A DNA stretch of 64,000 nucleotides from the NCBI GenBank assembly GCA_021399445.1, contig JAJTUQ010000009.1:885501-949500 (forward strand), in the 5' to 3' direction. This document shows positions 32,532 to 45,169 of the stretch, piece by piece. The DNA comes from Xylogone sp. PMI_703. Lineage: Eukaryota > Ascomycota > Leotiomycetes. Position 1 is the stretch's first letter. The number at the start of each line of letters is the position of its first letter. Under the pieces are notes generated by a model. That model searched no databases. It saw only the letters and a list, made by a program, of their open reading frames with translations, and was not told the origin of the DNA. The translations under genes were made by a program, and so were the position numbers.

Positions 32532-35500
32532 CTAGAACCAGGACCGCGGCTCCGACTCCCTCGCCGAAACCAGCGGCGTCCCATGCACCATTGCCCTAGA
32601 GTGGACACCCAAAGTCTTTCCAACCGTAGTGACTAAATCGAAGACGTGGTTATCTGAAAGCACCTCTGCCCACAACCGCGCCACGGCGATACGCAGGCTT
32701 GAGATCTGGCGTTGCCAGTATAGAGTGGCGTCATCCTTTGGAGATGGAGGGGAGGGCATGTTCATCTCCTGCAACACCCACTGTCCAGCATCAATGCCGA
32801 ATATTCGGGTGACATCCATATCGAAGTCATCATGGCCAACACCGGTGCCGAATTGGTCCGGGTTATTGTCGGGAGGGCCTTGTGGCATGAAAATAGTGTT
32901 GCCATCAACACTCAACTGCCCGTATATGTTCCCCTCGCCAGCACTGCTGACGCTGTTCGCGTCTAGTCCAATGCCATTTGAAGGACTGGAGTTAGCAAGC
33001 TGTCGTTTCTCTGCCGCAACAGCCAAGTTAGTTAGATCCTGATCGGAAAAAAATCCCGATTCTAAAACCACAGCTCGGATCATCAGGATCAGATTTTTCT
33101 CCTGCTTGACCATCGGAGAATGGGCGATTGTCGAAGACAAAGCATCAAACCACTTGCTCAGGATGACAGCACATTCCAGCACACACAGGGATTGATTGAC
33201 GCTCCAGAACATGGTCTGACTTCGGGCAACAAATCTAATACCCAAGCGAACAGGGACACTCAACGCGTGTATTGCTTGAAGTAATACCGGAGTAAGTCGT
33301 TTATGGCGTTGGAGTGGCGGGCCAGAAGTGAAGACCTGTACAATTAAGTTGGGGTCCCGGGTTGCAAGGTTGCGGCAGGGACCAAGGTCAGCGTATATGC
33401 GGATCCAGGCAAGTCGTAAGCAGGCAATAGCATTGAAGGAGATGGGTGAAGCAGTCGCATCGGGTTCGATAGTCGATTCAGGGCATTTCTCCCACAGCGT
33501 TTGCCACCGGTGGAGTGCACGGAGAATGCTACGGATATCCTCGCCGCGCAAACTGGAACCAGTCTCGGGATTAATAGCGTCTGCGTCGCCAAAAAATGGC
33601 ACAGGATAGCTCTGTCGTAAGAAGAAAATACACTGCAGGATACCGACTATCAAGGCATAGTTCCCAAGCGCAGAGATCAAAGGCCTTCCTTGACTCAGTG
33701 TGCCATCATTCCAATCGCGCCGAAATAAGCTTCGAAAGACCTCTTGAAATGGGACCGGCGTGATTTTGCTCATGCCAGAAACCTCCTCCCAATGATGGGC
33801 GCTAGTGGCTGCCCATTCGGCAGCTGATCCCGGAGTAAAGCACTGCACTTCTGCTGTCGCCAGAGGGGGGGCTGTGTTATACGCCAGGCTCTGCAAATTC
33901 GTGAAATAGTAGCTCGTGATCCTGATTCTTCGCCAGCTTTCAATTTCGATCCATGCATGCCATCGTTCTGCAGCCGTGCCGTTCTCAATCATCGCGGGTT
34001 CTGTTCCCGCGCCAAATCCTTCCTCCCGCACAAGCATTGCCAGCAGCGTCTGAAGCATGATTGCTTCACCAAGAGGCTCTTTAGGGCCCCAGGAGCCAAA
34101 CGACATCAAGGTTAAAATTGTCTGCATACTCTGCAGCCGCTGTCTTCTCTCTGGGAGCATCGTTGCGGGTCGAGGCTGGTTTTCAGTGACGCCAGGTTGA
34201 GGTTGGGAACCGCCATTCAGACGAGAATTCTGTTGCCCCATCGAGTTCGGTGATTGAGAATGTAAAGAATTCGTCGCGGAAAGCTCTGAACGGAAGCCCG
34301 CCTGCTTATCAAGCGTGGCCATAATACTTTCCTCCTGGCGATCCCGCAATCTGGACATGAGGACGTCTTTGGAGGCGTAAAATGCAGCAACACCCGCTTG
34401 ACTCTCGAATCTCAATTGAGCCCCCACGGCGCACATGGAGAGTATCAATTCAAGCGAAGCTTCTCGCACTCTGAAGGTAGGAATATGCACACAAGGCTGA
34501 TGTCTGTACAGACTGTTGATTGTCCGTTCCAGATAGTGTGACATGGTATGCCGGCTGGGTAGGGTGAAATTGGAAGGTAGCACATGGGCGTATCTCGCTA
34601 CTTCGGCCTGAAGCTCGACATATTCTGGTTGTGTAACTTTCCAACAAGGACCAGAACCCGTTTCCTGACGCGAATCTCGATCCAGTTTACTCGTCGGGTC
34701 CAGACCAGGCAAGTTGCGTAAAGAAGGTAGTGGTGAGCCAATTCTCGAAAAAATATTTGCATCTGGATCGTTGCTATCTTCGTCCTCATCGTTTTCCCTC
34801 CCACCCGGGTCACCCTCATCTTCGTTGTACGTCCGTTGCTGTTCAGGTGGCAGCATTCCTCGGCCGGCTCCTGCTCTTGCATTGCCATCATTCGCCGTAG
34901 GTGGTGAGGCCAAACTCGCCGAACGATCTACCTGGGGATTCTGCAACATTTGGGGAGGATTTGGATTTGAAAAGTCGATATCGGTCATAAGGAAATCCGG
35001 ACTGCCAAACATGTTTTCGGCCTGCATATTGCCTGGAGCGAGTCTGCCTTGCCCTCGGATCATGGGGTCGATGGGACGGGGATAGTTCGCCATGTTCAAC
35101 GGGGCCGCCGTGGTCGCATTTGGGGGAAGCGTGCGTACAGTCAAATTTGCTGACGATGTGGGAGGGACATTGGCGGGGTGGTGACTGTAGAAAGAAGGGT
35201 TATTTGCGGAATTGGGGTGGTTTAGACTGCGGAAAGGAGTGTCGTCTGCCATTTGAGGGGCTGGGGTCCCGAGCGGGTTCGGATTGGAAGAGTCGAGTTG
35301 ATGAACAAAGTGTGTCGGTTGAGGGTCACTACCGCCATTCTGGTGTTGATCGTGACCCTGAGGCGGTGGCTGCTGCTGCTGCTGCAGTTGGTGGGCGTGG
35401 TTGTGAGCGTTATGGGGGTCGTGAGGATATTCGTCAGTTTCGTGTGGTTGTTGCTGCTGTTCGTTGTGTCGCAGTTTTCGTCGTTTGACGGGCTCAATGT

Positions 35501-35790
35501 TATGAGCCGATTTTTGGTGTCTGCTCAACAGATCGCTAGGTGGGGAGTCAGCAAAAAGGCGATCTCGAGGAGTCTCCTTATCTGGAGAATAATGGTGGAT
35601 TGTTCGTGACATACTGTCGAGGATAGGCTTGCCCACAGGGACACTTGTACGGAGCCTCCTTGGTGTGTCTGCGTTCATGTCGTTGGACGTGGTCGAGACG
35701 CTTGAAGCGCTGGGCACAGTAGCGACAGATGAATTTCTGCTGGCTGGCGCTGGCGGCGGCGGGAGTCCCAGCATCTGGCAGGTCACTCAT
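32532..35790 (-). CDS. C2H2 zinc-finger transcription factor with fungal_trans domain
   Basis: Two exons (35790-35615 and 35535-32532) separated by a 79-bp GTATGT...CCTAG intron encode 1,059 residues. Exon 1 carries the first zinc finger (C22, C25, H38, H42) and the CPC of the second. The intron splits that finger, and exon 2 completes it with DLLSRHQKSAH. A long disordered part rich in Gln, His, Pro and Asn follows (basic KRRKL near 70 as a possible nuclear signal). From about residue 360 there is a fungal-specific transcription factor domain (YLERTINSLYRHQPCVHIPTF). Two N-terminal C2H2 fingers plus this middle-homology domain resemble the AmdX-like group, but I would not assign a symbol. 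The ATG at 35790 is preferred: the frame is open to 36138 but upstream it reads like untranslated leader. Confidence 0.92.
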
Positions 35791-37081
35791 CGAGGCGGTT
35801 CTACGTGGACACGTTGGAGACGCACTAGCATGATGATGGCGGCGCTGGCGGCGATGATGGAGACGAGGAGGAGCGATGGTGGATGAGGAATAGTTTGGAG
35901 GAGCGATGGGGGGAAAAACCGAGAAGTTGGTGATTTTCAGGGTCGGGCGAGGAAATGAGACAATACGACGTTGAAGGGAGACGCAGAACTCCGGAACCGA
36001 GGAGCGAAGGGAAGCAGCAACACACACGCACGAGTCTAACCCCGCAAAAGGGCGCGACACCAGCGGCTGTGCTGACTCAGCGCCCGTTTCCCGTTCTCTC
36101 GCTTGTGCTTCGATTGTGGTAAACGAATGTCCGGGCACTCCTCCGGACGGGCCATACCGTCATCCGATAGGCCAGCAGTGCTCTCACAGCAAGGGTTGCT
36201 CCTGTCCGGCGGACCACATCCGGTTAGTCCGCTCTCGCTGTCCTTCCGCTTCCGCTCGTGCCTTAGCTCTGGGGCAATAATACTGCAATAGCGCGGTGTG
36301 CGCGGCTTCATGTCGAAAATACCTGGTACCCGGGTCGATGCTGGCGGTTGCAAATCGGTAGACGTGCATAATTGAGATAAACATTTCTTCATTCGACTTT
36401 AGCCTGAACAGCCCCGTAACAATGGGTTTGTGTTGCTGCATGCTGATGGCTGAGGTATGATGTACAGTATCCAAAAGTAGACTTTTCTATCAACTTAGTG
36501 AAACTGAGATAGCGTAAGTTGCCCTTTCATCTAATTAACACTAGCCTGGCTGGATTCTACACAATATCGTCATTTTAGAGCTGGCACTGTAGGACATGGA
36601 GCTGCTAGCGCAGGCAAGGTTAATTAAGCCACCTTCTACGGAGGTACTGGCGGAAACAACCACGGCACTCCGCTGGCGTGCGGCATCTGAGAAGACAGAA
36701 AAGGGGCCTATGCGCGAAGCCACGACAACATCTCCAACAATACCCACTTGGCTTCTGGTCGCCAATCTTCGAATTATTACTGTAGTGATGATTGACCGGC
36801 TCTGCCCTTCTCATTCTTTTTCTACCAGTAGCTGAACACGGATAAGCACTCCTGGTGTTTTACGACCCACACCGTTCACCGTTTCTTCTGCCTCAGGCAC
36901 CCACATTAATTGCGTACAGGAGAGGCAATTTGACTCAGCTCAACAACTCAATCATAACTATCTCACAAGATTAGCATAACTCATAGATACTGCTATCCCC
37001 CGGAGCCCCTCACCATTTCAGGCATCAATGATTACATAATAGCGTCGTCCAATAAGATGTCTTCATTTTAGCTATAACACC
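35791..37081. other. upstream region of the transcription factor gene and flank
   Basis: The first 350 bp read as a GC-richer 5' leader with overlapping open frames of no clear identity. Opposing short frames at 36541-36835 are not convincing. Around 37080 the base composition changes abruptly to AT-rich. Confidence 0.45.
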
Positions 37082-37721
37082 CCCTTATTTTGAGGTTATT
37101 AATAATTATAATAATATTCTTATAGTATTACTCAAAGTAAGACCTTTCCTTATATAAGTAAACCTAGCAAGCCTGACAGTTATAACTAAAGCGTTTTCGG
37201 ATTAAATTATAGTTAAACTTGTTTATAATCTTTCTTTTCTTAAAATACTTAGAACAACTCCGATAGTCTCCTGGTTTCCCAAAAATTTATAAAATATAGT
37301 CTGAGCTAGTCTTAAGGCTCATGATTTTTGGTATAATTAACTCTAAAATAAGCTTTTTCCGTTTACTCAGTAATTATTCTTTTAACTCAAATAAAGTTTT
37401 ATATAAAGTTTTACAGAATATAATATATCTTTGATGTCTAATAAACTTAAGATTATTATATTTCGAAATAAGTTAACAATTAATTATAATTATATTTAAT
37501 AAGATCTAAAATAAAGCTTTTTAATCATCTTGTTATATAAAGTATAATCTTTTATAAGAAACTCTTAATTAATCATTAATATAGACGTTATTTATATTAT
37601 AATTATATATATTAATAATAATTAAAATCTAGAAGTTTTTATAAAATTTATTTTCGAAAACTTTTTATATTATTTTTGTTAAAGTAAATATAATAAATAA
37701 TTATTTTCTAATCTTAATAAT
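37082..37721. other. AT-rich debris at the edge of the repeat compartment
   Basis: Very AT-rich with no open frames. Composition is like the decayed retrotransposons further right, so it is probably repeat debris into which the copia element inserted. Confidence 0.5.
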
Positions 37722-37879
37722 TGTCGGTACACTCCTATAACGCGTGGCACGACGTAATACTGTAATTACGGTATGCTAATTGCGTTATATTGAGAGAGGT
37801 TGTTGTTTCTACTACGTATGGCCGGAGGGGTTATATAGCTTACATGCACGTGATAGGCACGTGCTGGTATGAACCAACA
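37722..37879 (-). repeat. 3' LTR of the copia element
   Basis: 158 bp. It is the downstream LTR when read in the direction of the pol traces. Confidence 0.92.
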
Positions 37880-38034
37880 CTGGAGCTACTCTAGAAATTG
37901 ACATGTGACCGGTTCCATACCCCGCATTCCCGCAATTGCCATATTTTTCCTGAAAAAGCTCAAAACCGAAGAGTTTTCTGAATCGCATACTAATTTCTTA
38001 ATTAGGAATAGTACAATCCCGTGATCTCCGGTTT

Positions 38035-41000
38035 CTATGCTTCTGAACCACCGATTCCATTCCGTTCCACCCATTCCACCGCTTCCAACCGTACGGTATT
38101 CGTATCGATCAATTGCTTCAAAGCGTTACAGCACTTGCCCTTCGTCATCGCGTCGGCCGGGTTTGTGCTCCCCTCGATCCACTTAACTTCAGCGATATTT
38201 CTACGTTCGTAGGCCTGGCGGAGGCACATCACATCGATCATCAATCGTTTCTCTTGTATAATTCCCAGCTTGACGAGACAGTCATAGAGTGACTTGGAAT
38301 CAGTACAGATAATTAGTGAGAAGTTGATCTTCAATATACGGTCGATGGTAGACTTGATTGCGATTCTCATATCGAATCCATGGACCATTCCGTATAACTC
38401 GGATGTTAATATGCTCCAGGTAACCCGTTTACACTTGATTGAAAATCAGTAAAGAATGTTCACGTTGCCTTCCTTGTCAGTTAGTACTATAATGTAGCCA
38501 ATTTGCGAAAATAAATCTCTGTTATTTGCGAAAGTGATATCTGTAAACACTAATAATTGTAATGATTCCTTATTCAACTTGATGAACCGTATTCCTCTGG
38601 CAGTATTCTGTATTTGCTATTCTAAGTGCTTATTGAGTGCTTTTACGTCGTTTTCGTCTGGGTTTACAGCTTGGGCAGCTGCTGACAGGTCATATACAAC
38701 TTCCAGTTGACATACTGAAGTTATATATGCTCCCTTGGTGCGCTAAACTACATATTGGTCTTTGGTTGAAAGGTTTTTGCGTATAATGCCTCGAGAGCTT
38801 GTTGTATTGTTTGTTTCAGTCATTATAGACCGTAAATTAACACATTGGCATTCTTGGGACAAGATGATTATGTCTTCTTTTAGTTGAATAATGTCTCCGT
38901 TGAACTTGATGGCTTTGGTGGGTGTCAATACTTCTTGTTCCTTGGCTAAGAATCCTGTTTCCTGGAGCTGAAGTTGTTCGAGTTCAACGAATTTATTGTC
39001 TGTAGCAAAGAGTGTATCATTAGTTTAAAGGTCTATAATACCGAAAAGTGAGTTGTTATATAAGAGGCATAAGTCGTAAGTTGATTGCTCTATCCCGAGA
39101 TTCTTGGTGTAGTATGTATGGTATGTCTCAAATTAGTGGTTTCCGGCCTCCGGGACTTTGTACAGTGGTTTTATGACCTTTAATATACTCTCCTTCAGTA
39201 AGTTTAATTACTGTAACAGTTCGATTGGAGGGTATATGTAAAAAAGTCAGTTTAACTTGTTTAACGATTAAGTGTAAGCTTATGATATATCTTGTAAATA
39301 TAGCTTGATTTTGTTATTTATAGATATAATATACAGGATAATATACTGGTTAACTCTTTAGATTGTTGATGACTAAGTTAATATAGTTTTCTTTTTGTAA
39401 TCGTCGTAAGCTTATATTATAAGTCTTGATTTCTTGTAAATTTTGTCCGTCCCTGGGTTTTTCTCCTCGTTTACGAATCTTGTGTTAAATATACAGACAT
39501 CTTCTGGTACCTCTTCAAGTGATATTACTTTAAATATATTGTTATTTATTAGACTTATCATTTCCGTTTATTAAGATATATAGTATAAGTTCGCTTTGTC
39601 TGGTTCTAGATCTTGGAGAAATACTTTGATATTAGCCATATTTAGTTTAATTAGGTATTTTCGAAGTCTTCCAGGTTTACACTTGACGGGTTGTATAAGT
39701 ATTTCTACTGTAATAATGTCTTTAGTTAAATCTATAACATCGATATGTTAAAGCATCTTATGTTCTCTAATGTCTGATTTACTTTGCTGGGTAAGTGAAA
39801 TCGTTTCAGATAGTATATCTGTCTCAATATCAATTACAGATCTGAAATACAGTTTTACAGAAATTGATTGGAATATTATATTACTGTAAGGAAGTACTAA
39901 TATATAATTCTCTCTGTCTATACTTATGAACTTATATGACCTTTCTCAAGTTCTGGCTTGGCCTGTATTCCTTTCACGTTATACGAGAACGTCTGAATTA
40001 ATCAGTAAGTCATGTATACAAATCATATTTAGGCCATTTTTGGTATTCAGAATATCTTCTACTTGTCGCTTGGCTCGTAATCTATGAATTTCCTCTATAA
40101 CCTTTTTAATTACTTTAACTCTAAAACTTACAGACAGGGCCAGAGTCTCATTTTCGGTTATTCGTGGGTATGCTCTGTAAACTAAAAGTGTAGGCACTAG
40201 GCTGTTAGGTCTCACTGAATCGTTGATTGCCTTAAAGGCTATCTGTAGAGCCATATCCTTGTCAAGATCGGTGATCTTGGTAGTGATAATTGTATAAGTA
40301 CGTCAAACTAAACCATAGTAACGTTTAACCATTCTAACTAAGTTGTGAGCTTCTACTGGCACAGCTTTCAGTGTGATTCTCATAGTATGAGTGTGTTAAT
40401 TAAATTCCTTATTGACAAAGTTCTTTCTGGCATCTGTGATAATCTGGTCAGAGGGCCCAAGGTAGGTATCAATCCAACATGCCTGTAAAATGTCTTAAGT
40501 GTGCCTTGTACTTATATTCTGAAGTTATCTACTAGTTTGGTAATGTATAACTTCATCAATAATGTGTAAAATAAGTTTTTTGGTTATATAGAAAATATTG
40601 ACGACTATAGTATAATTGAACTCTAGGTCATCCTTGAGGATGAACCTGAACTGGTATGAGGATTTTCTATGACGTTGGTATTGGTCACAATATTTAAAAA
40701 GGTGTTTTAGCACTTCTTTTTCAACATCATGGCCTGTATAATCTAGTATTTTCTAGAGTTTTCTTACGGAAGGGTGTCCGAACTGTTGGTAGAGTTGCTG
40801 TAATTTTATGGTCGTCAAAAAGTATAAGTTTTGGTCGAAAAATTCGATAATATAAATCTGTAAATAGTTGTTCTATATTACGAATGAGTAGCCAAATCTA
40901 CAGATTACCAACATCTTGCTATAAGGTGTTATAACTATATTTGTAATGTTATTGAAGTATATTCTGAGGTAGTCTATGTCGGCCAAGGAAAGTAAAAAAG

Positions 41001-42774
41001 GTGTATTAACTTCTACAATATAGAATTCTAATTGGCCAATTAGGGTATTCATTATTGTTGAACTTATAATAATAATAGTCCTTATGCCGAATTGAACAGT
41101 TTTTGTACTTTTTATGTTATTGAACATTATAGTCTTGTCAATATGTTATAATACCTGGAATTAGCTGTAACTGGCCGTAGATTGCTTGATTATGTCTGTA
41201 TTAATCATGATTCCATGGAACTGATTTATATTATACTTGGTGGTTATATTGTACACGTTTGATATTGATTCGTTAGTTGCTTTTATGGGTGTTTCCATGG
41301 TCAGGTAATGTGAAAAAGCCTTATTCGAGAGTTCTATGGCCATATTTGCCATTAATTTCATGGGAAAATCGTCACATGAAGTAATATAAGTTCTTGATAT
41401 GTCAGTATTTAGTTCTTCTGGTTCTGAGTCATAATCGTCGGCTAGGAGTAGTTTGATGACTGTATCTGACTTCTCTTTGGGTAGTTTACCTTTATACTCG
41501 GTAATATATTGTCTGAACCGAGTATTTACGAATTTATCAAAGTTACAATTCCTGGGGTTGTATGTATAACCTAGTTTAGCCTTGAATCTTGCTTTTTCGG
41601 CTTCCTGCTCTTCTCGGGAGTAGTTCTAAGAATGGCAGTCTTCCTTGTAGTATATATAATATTTATTTCCTTGCTAATAATATGAGTTGTTGCAGGGATA
41701 CTGGCAGTTCTTATTTTTGTGGTTATCTTTGTTATAGTAATATCAGTCTGTAAAATAAGTTGTTAAATGAGGTTCTTATTTATTCTTAGTTTTATATGTT
41801 AATATCGATGAGTTGAGATCTTGTAACAAGGTTCTTAAGTGTTGGGATAGCTTGGAAATCGTATATTTACATATTGGAACTCTTCGGCAAACGTTGATTA
41901 TCTTGTTAATCAAGAAAGATTAGGTCTGTAACTCTGGGGCAAAGTTATACTGAACTTTCTGGAGTGTAGTAAATAGTTTTTGTATACACTAAAACATATT
42001 CTTGTTAGTATTCTTATTTATGATAAAGATTAAATCGATGTTATTCTACGAAATCAAGGTATTGATCTAGTGCTTTAGTCTTTTGTAAAAACCTTGAATA
42101 TGGTCACACATTCTCTTATACATAAAGTGGTTAACGTTGTTTGTGTAATATATATCTTTAACAAGTCTAGTCAGCATTGTCAAAAAAGTTTTTATATATA
42201 GTCTTACAGGTATGTCAAGTCTTTTATAATTATTTTCAAATATATAGCGCTTTTGGTCAAAGTTGCCATTAATTCTGTTGTATTTCATGTCCTTAGTGTA
42301 ATATTTAGTAAGCTCCGAAAATAACTTAAAATCTGTAAATATGGTTGATTCAGGTTAAGGTATAAGTTCTAAGATTTCCGGCTTAATAGTTCGATTAACA
42401 TCAACAGTATTAACTCTATCAAAGGTGTGCTCTACAGTTTTATGTTCTATAGCCTGTACTAGTGGAGGAAGTGGCTTCTCTGCTTCAGTAATCAGTATGA
42501 ACCTTGATCTTACTGTAACTGATAAGGATGCTCTTTTAAAAGTATCAGCCTTGAAATCCTTAAAGTCTTCCCGAAATAAAGTTTATAGGTTATCGTCAAA
42601 GTCACCTCTAATCTCATAGTCATGAATCTTAGTAACTATAAAGTCTTTTATGTCTTCATCAATAATGATATCAGTCAGGTTAAGACCGTATTGCCATTTC
42701 CTGCTTTTCTCTTCCTATGACCAGATATCAGGCATATTTGCCAGTATGCCCGGTGTGCCTATAGGTTGGGACAT
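38035..42774 (-). pseudogene. copia gag-pol, heavily broken
   Basis: From ATG 42774 the minus strand shows a gag trace (RINGNFDQKRYIFENN near 42240), a protease remnant where the DTGAS motif has decayed to NTDIIKQST (near 41190), an integrase-to-RT segment (MALQIAFKAINDSVRP near 40240), an RT end (QYVV near 38743) and a C-terminal RNase H (CTDSKSLYDCL, EVKWIEGSTNPADAMTK near 38150-38310). Stops occur throughout in every segment. It encodes nothing functional now. Confidence 0.85.
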
Positions 42775-43076
42775 TCTAGCTATTCTCTGGTTCCGGATTT
42801 CTGATATTAACAACTGTTGTATGAAAAATCTGCTCAAATGAAAGTTCTGATTGGCTCCCTTTTCGGTCGAGTGGAGGCTTCCAAAGTAGGGTAAATTAAA
42901 TCGAAAGTTGAAGGTTTGAGAGGAAAAAGAGTGTAGAATTCAGTGAATTCAGTGAAAGATATTGGGAATATGGCCAAAGGCAAGCCGTCCGTAACTTAGC
43001 AAAAGGTCTTAACAATTGAAGAGAAACCAGCTGTTTTCGTACAATCAATTGATACGAGATCTCCCCCCTTCGACTA

Positions 43077-43250
43077 GAGTATTGACAATATCACAGTAGC
43101 ACTGTAATATATCATCCTACATAGAAATCGCAATTCCCGAAGTTCATACTCCTGAATAAGAAAGTCAGTTGAGTATTGACAGTATTCACGGCAGCACTGT
43201 AATATGTCGCCCTGCATAGAATATCTCAATTCTGAACTGGTTATTCCTGT
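43077..43250 (-). repeat. imperfect tandem duplication in the copia leader
   Basis: Two units of about 97 bp each begin AGTATTGACARTAT and end ...ACTCCTG/TATTCCTG on the plus strand. They share AGCACTGTAATAT in the middle and differ mostly by transitions. They lie between the 5' LTR and gag. Confidence 0.6.
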
Positions 43251-43294
43251 ATTCGATTGCATGGCTTCCTGATCTGTATGTACAAACTGATCAG

Positions 43295-43452
43295 TGTTAG
43301 TACACTCCCATAACGTGTGGCACGACATAATACTGTAATTACAGTATACTAATTGCGTTATATTGAGAGAGGTTGTCGTTTCTACTACGTATGGCCGGAG
43401 GGGTTATATAGCTTACATGCACGTGATAGGCACGTGCTGGTATGAACTAACA
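43295..43452 (-). repeat. 5' LTR of the copia element
   Basis: 158 bp. Nine transition differences from the copy at 37722-37879. Confidence 0.92.
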
Positions 43453-43599
43453 ATAATAATTCTTTTGACTAAAATATTATTTTTCTAAAATATTATATTT
43501 ATTTTCTTGTTTATTATAAACTTTTCTTTTATTATTCTTTACTTAATAATTATTAACTTTTCTTATATAATATTCTTATATTAAGATTTAGTTATAACT

Positions 43600-43897
43600 C
43601 AGATAATAAGCTTAAGAAGTCAAGAGAATATATAAACTTAAATTATAGAACTTTATTATAAAATACAAATATATTATTAGTTAATTAAGTTAAACACTAA
43701 ACTCTTATTTATGATTAATTACTTTCTTTATATAATAGTTTATAAAGAAGATATTAGTCCTAGATCAGCTTATGTTTAACTGATCAAAGGATTAGTATGA
43801 TTAATACTAATCTTATTAATCCTTCTAGATTATAATAATCAGTACTGATTTATTTAATCATTTTAACTAATTTAAGTACTTACTTAATTACTAATAC
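43600..43897. repeat. older LTR fragment, left part, split by element A
   Basis: The sequence resembles the first half of the LTRs of elements A and B (an ATTATAAAATACAAATAT...TTAATTAAGTTAAAC block). It ends at the AATAC target site of element A and appears to continue at 51114. Stretches of 43453-43599 hold only AT-rich debris. Confidence 0.45.
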
Positions 43898-44482
43898 TGT
43901 AACGTTCCTACAGGGTATAAGGTTATCTATCACTCAAATGATAGATGAAGGTAAAGGGCAAGAGAATAGCTTCACAAGGCTTTAGGGTAGTTACTATGAA
44001 ATGCAAGTATACTGTAAATCAATTGAGTTGAGCACAAGGCTCTTATCTACTGTGAAATTATCTATTTATATAGTAAGGGTTAGTATATTGAATATATTGG
44101 TTATACCTTATACTCGATATACTGGATATACGCCTTACGTGATCACTTATTTACTAGTACTAGCTATCTGTACGTACAAGCAAATAACTAGCACAAGCAG
44201 AAAGGTAATACTAATTTCCTGATAGTATTATTACTTAATTAGTACAACCAAAGGGTTAATACTATAACTTTGATAGTACTATCCTTTAGCTTGTATAATC
44301 CTTTTTATAGTACTAATGTTGAACTTATACTATTCTTTCGTTAATACTAATAATACGATAATATTAGTGATACTATAACCAGGTCTTTGATAACCGTCTT
44401 AATCTATACTTATTTAATTAAGGTAATGGTTATAGAGACCTTATAATCTGGTCGCTTGTTATAACCTTACAGGGTTATGACA
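43898..44482 (-). repeat. 3' LTR of element A
   Basis: 585 bp. On the minus strand a polypurine run AAGAAAGGGATAA precedes it. Confidence 0.92.
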
Positions 44483-44512
44483 TTATCCCTTTCTTAACTT
44501 AACGTTGTTTCG

Positions 44513-45148
44513 ATGCTTAAAGTTATAATTATAAACTTCTTCCCGGGAACCAAACTTTCTTTTCCTTTCATCATGTTACTTAAGTATAAGTTTAGTTATG
44601 AAGGATGTATGAAGAAAGGGAAAGTGATAAAGAATTCTGGTTATTTTATGGCTTTTAAGTATTATTACTGTCTTGTCAACAACAAAAAGTATTATCGTAG
44701 TTCTTAGTCCACTAAATATGGCGAATGTATTCGTCGGAGTAGAAAGTGTAAGTTTGATCCAAACATGGATAAGTTAGAACATTTGGTCGAAGAGGAGGAA
44801 TGTCTCGAACGAGAAGAGGAGGAAGCCTTGGCCTGTGCAGCCCGTCTTCGCAAACTGCGAAAGTTGGTCAAGACAAAAAGTTGTAATATGATTATTCGAA
44901 ACGTTTTTACAATAGAAGAACTAGAGAAGATCGAAGAACGAGAAAGGAAAGAAGCAGAAGAGAAGAAGAAACTTAAACAGGAACAAAAGGAAAACGAAGT
45001 GTTGCAACAAACAAAAACTACTCAGTTAGCGGAAGCAAGGCCCTCCGGGGCCTTCCTCTCCGAGGCTGAGCTGCTTACTTATGCCAATGTTCCGTTCGAT
45101 AAAGCCTGGTTGATTTTACTTGTTCATACTCCTCCAGAAGTTTATTAG
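44513..45148 (+). pseudogene. antisense accessory gene of element A (cysteine-rich, coiled coil)
   Basis: ATG 44513 begins a plus-strand frame of 212 codons to TAG 45146, broken by one TAG at 44705. The first third has spaced cysteines, matching the CFFCEAKSHKC and YVRKKC pattern of the copy in element B, a likely zinc-binding cluster. The middle is a charged helix (EEECLEREEEEALACAARLRKLRK) likely to form a coiled coil. The tail has a SEAELLTYANV-like motif. It lies 30 bp from the LTR and opposite to pol. Similar frames are widespread beside fungal gypsy elements, though their role is unknown to me. Confidence 0.7.
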
Positions 45149-45169
45149 AATTAGTAAGATATTCTTCTG

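Larger units (their letters stand above)
37722..43452 (-). mobile_element. Ty1/copia LTR retrotransposon, RIP-decayed
   Basis: Two 158-bp LTRs (TGTYRG...CYRACA) enclose 5.4 kb. ATAAT flanks both ends (37717-37721 and 43453-43457). Coding traces are on the minus strand in the order gag, protease, integrase, RT, RNase H, which defines copia. The two LTRs differ at nine positions, all transitions. The body is full of stops. Confidence 0.93.

Noticed and set aside
35536..35786. Continuous minus-strand frame from 35786 into the transcription factor
   Set aside because: Its first 84 codons overlap exon 1 in another frame and the intron. Splicing at 35614/35536 rebuilds the second zinc finger, so the unspliced start is not used.
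35791..36138. Longer start for the transcription factor (ATG at 36138)
   Set aside because: The extra 116 residues are Arg/Ser/Pro-rich without domain character and resemble translated leader; the ATG at 35790 directly precedes the zinc fingers.
36541..36835. Opposing short frames upstream of the transcription factor
   Set aside because: Neither has a recognisable domain or gene-like context; they may be mutual shadows.
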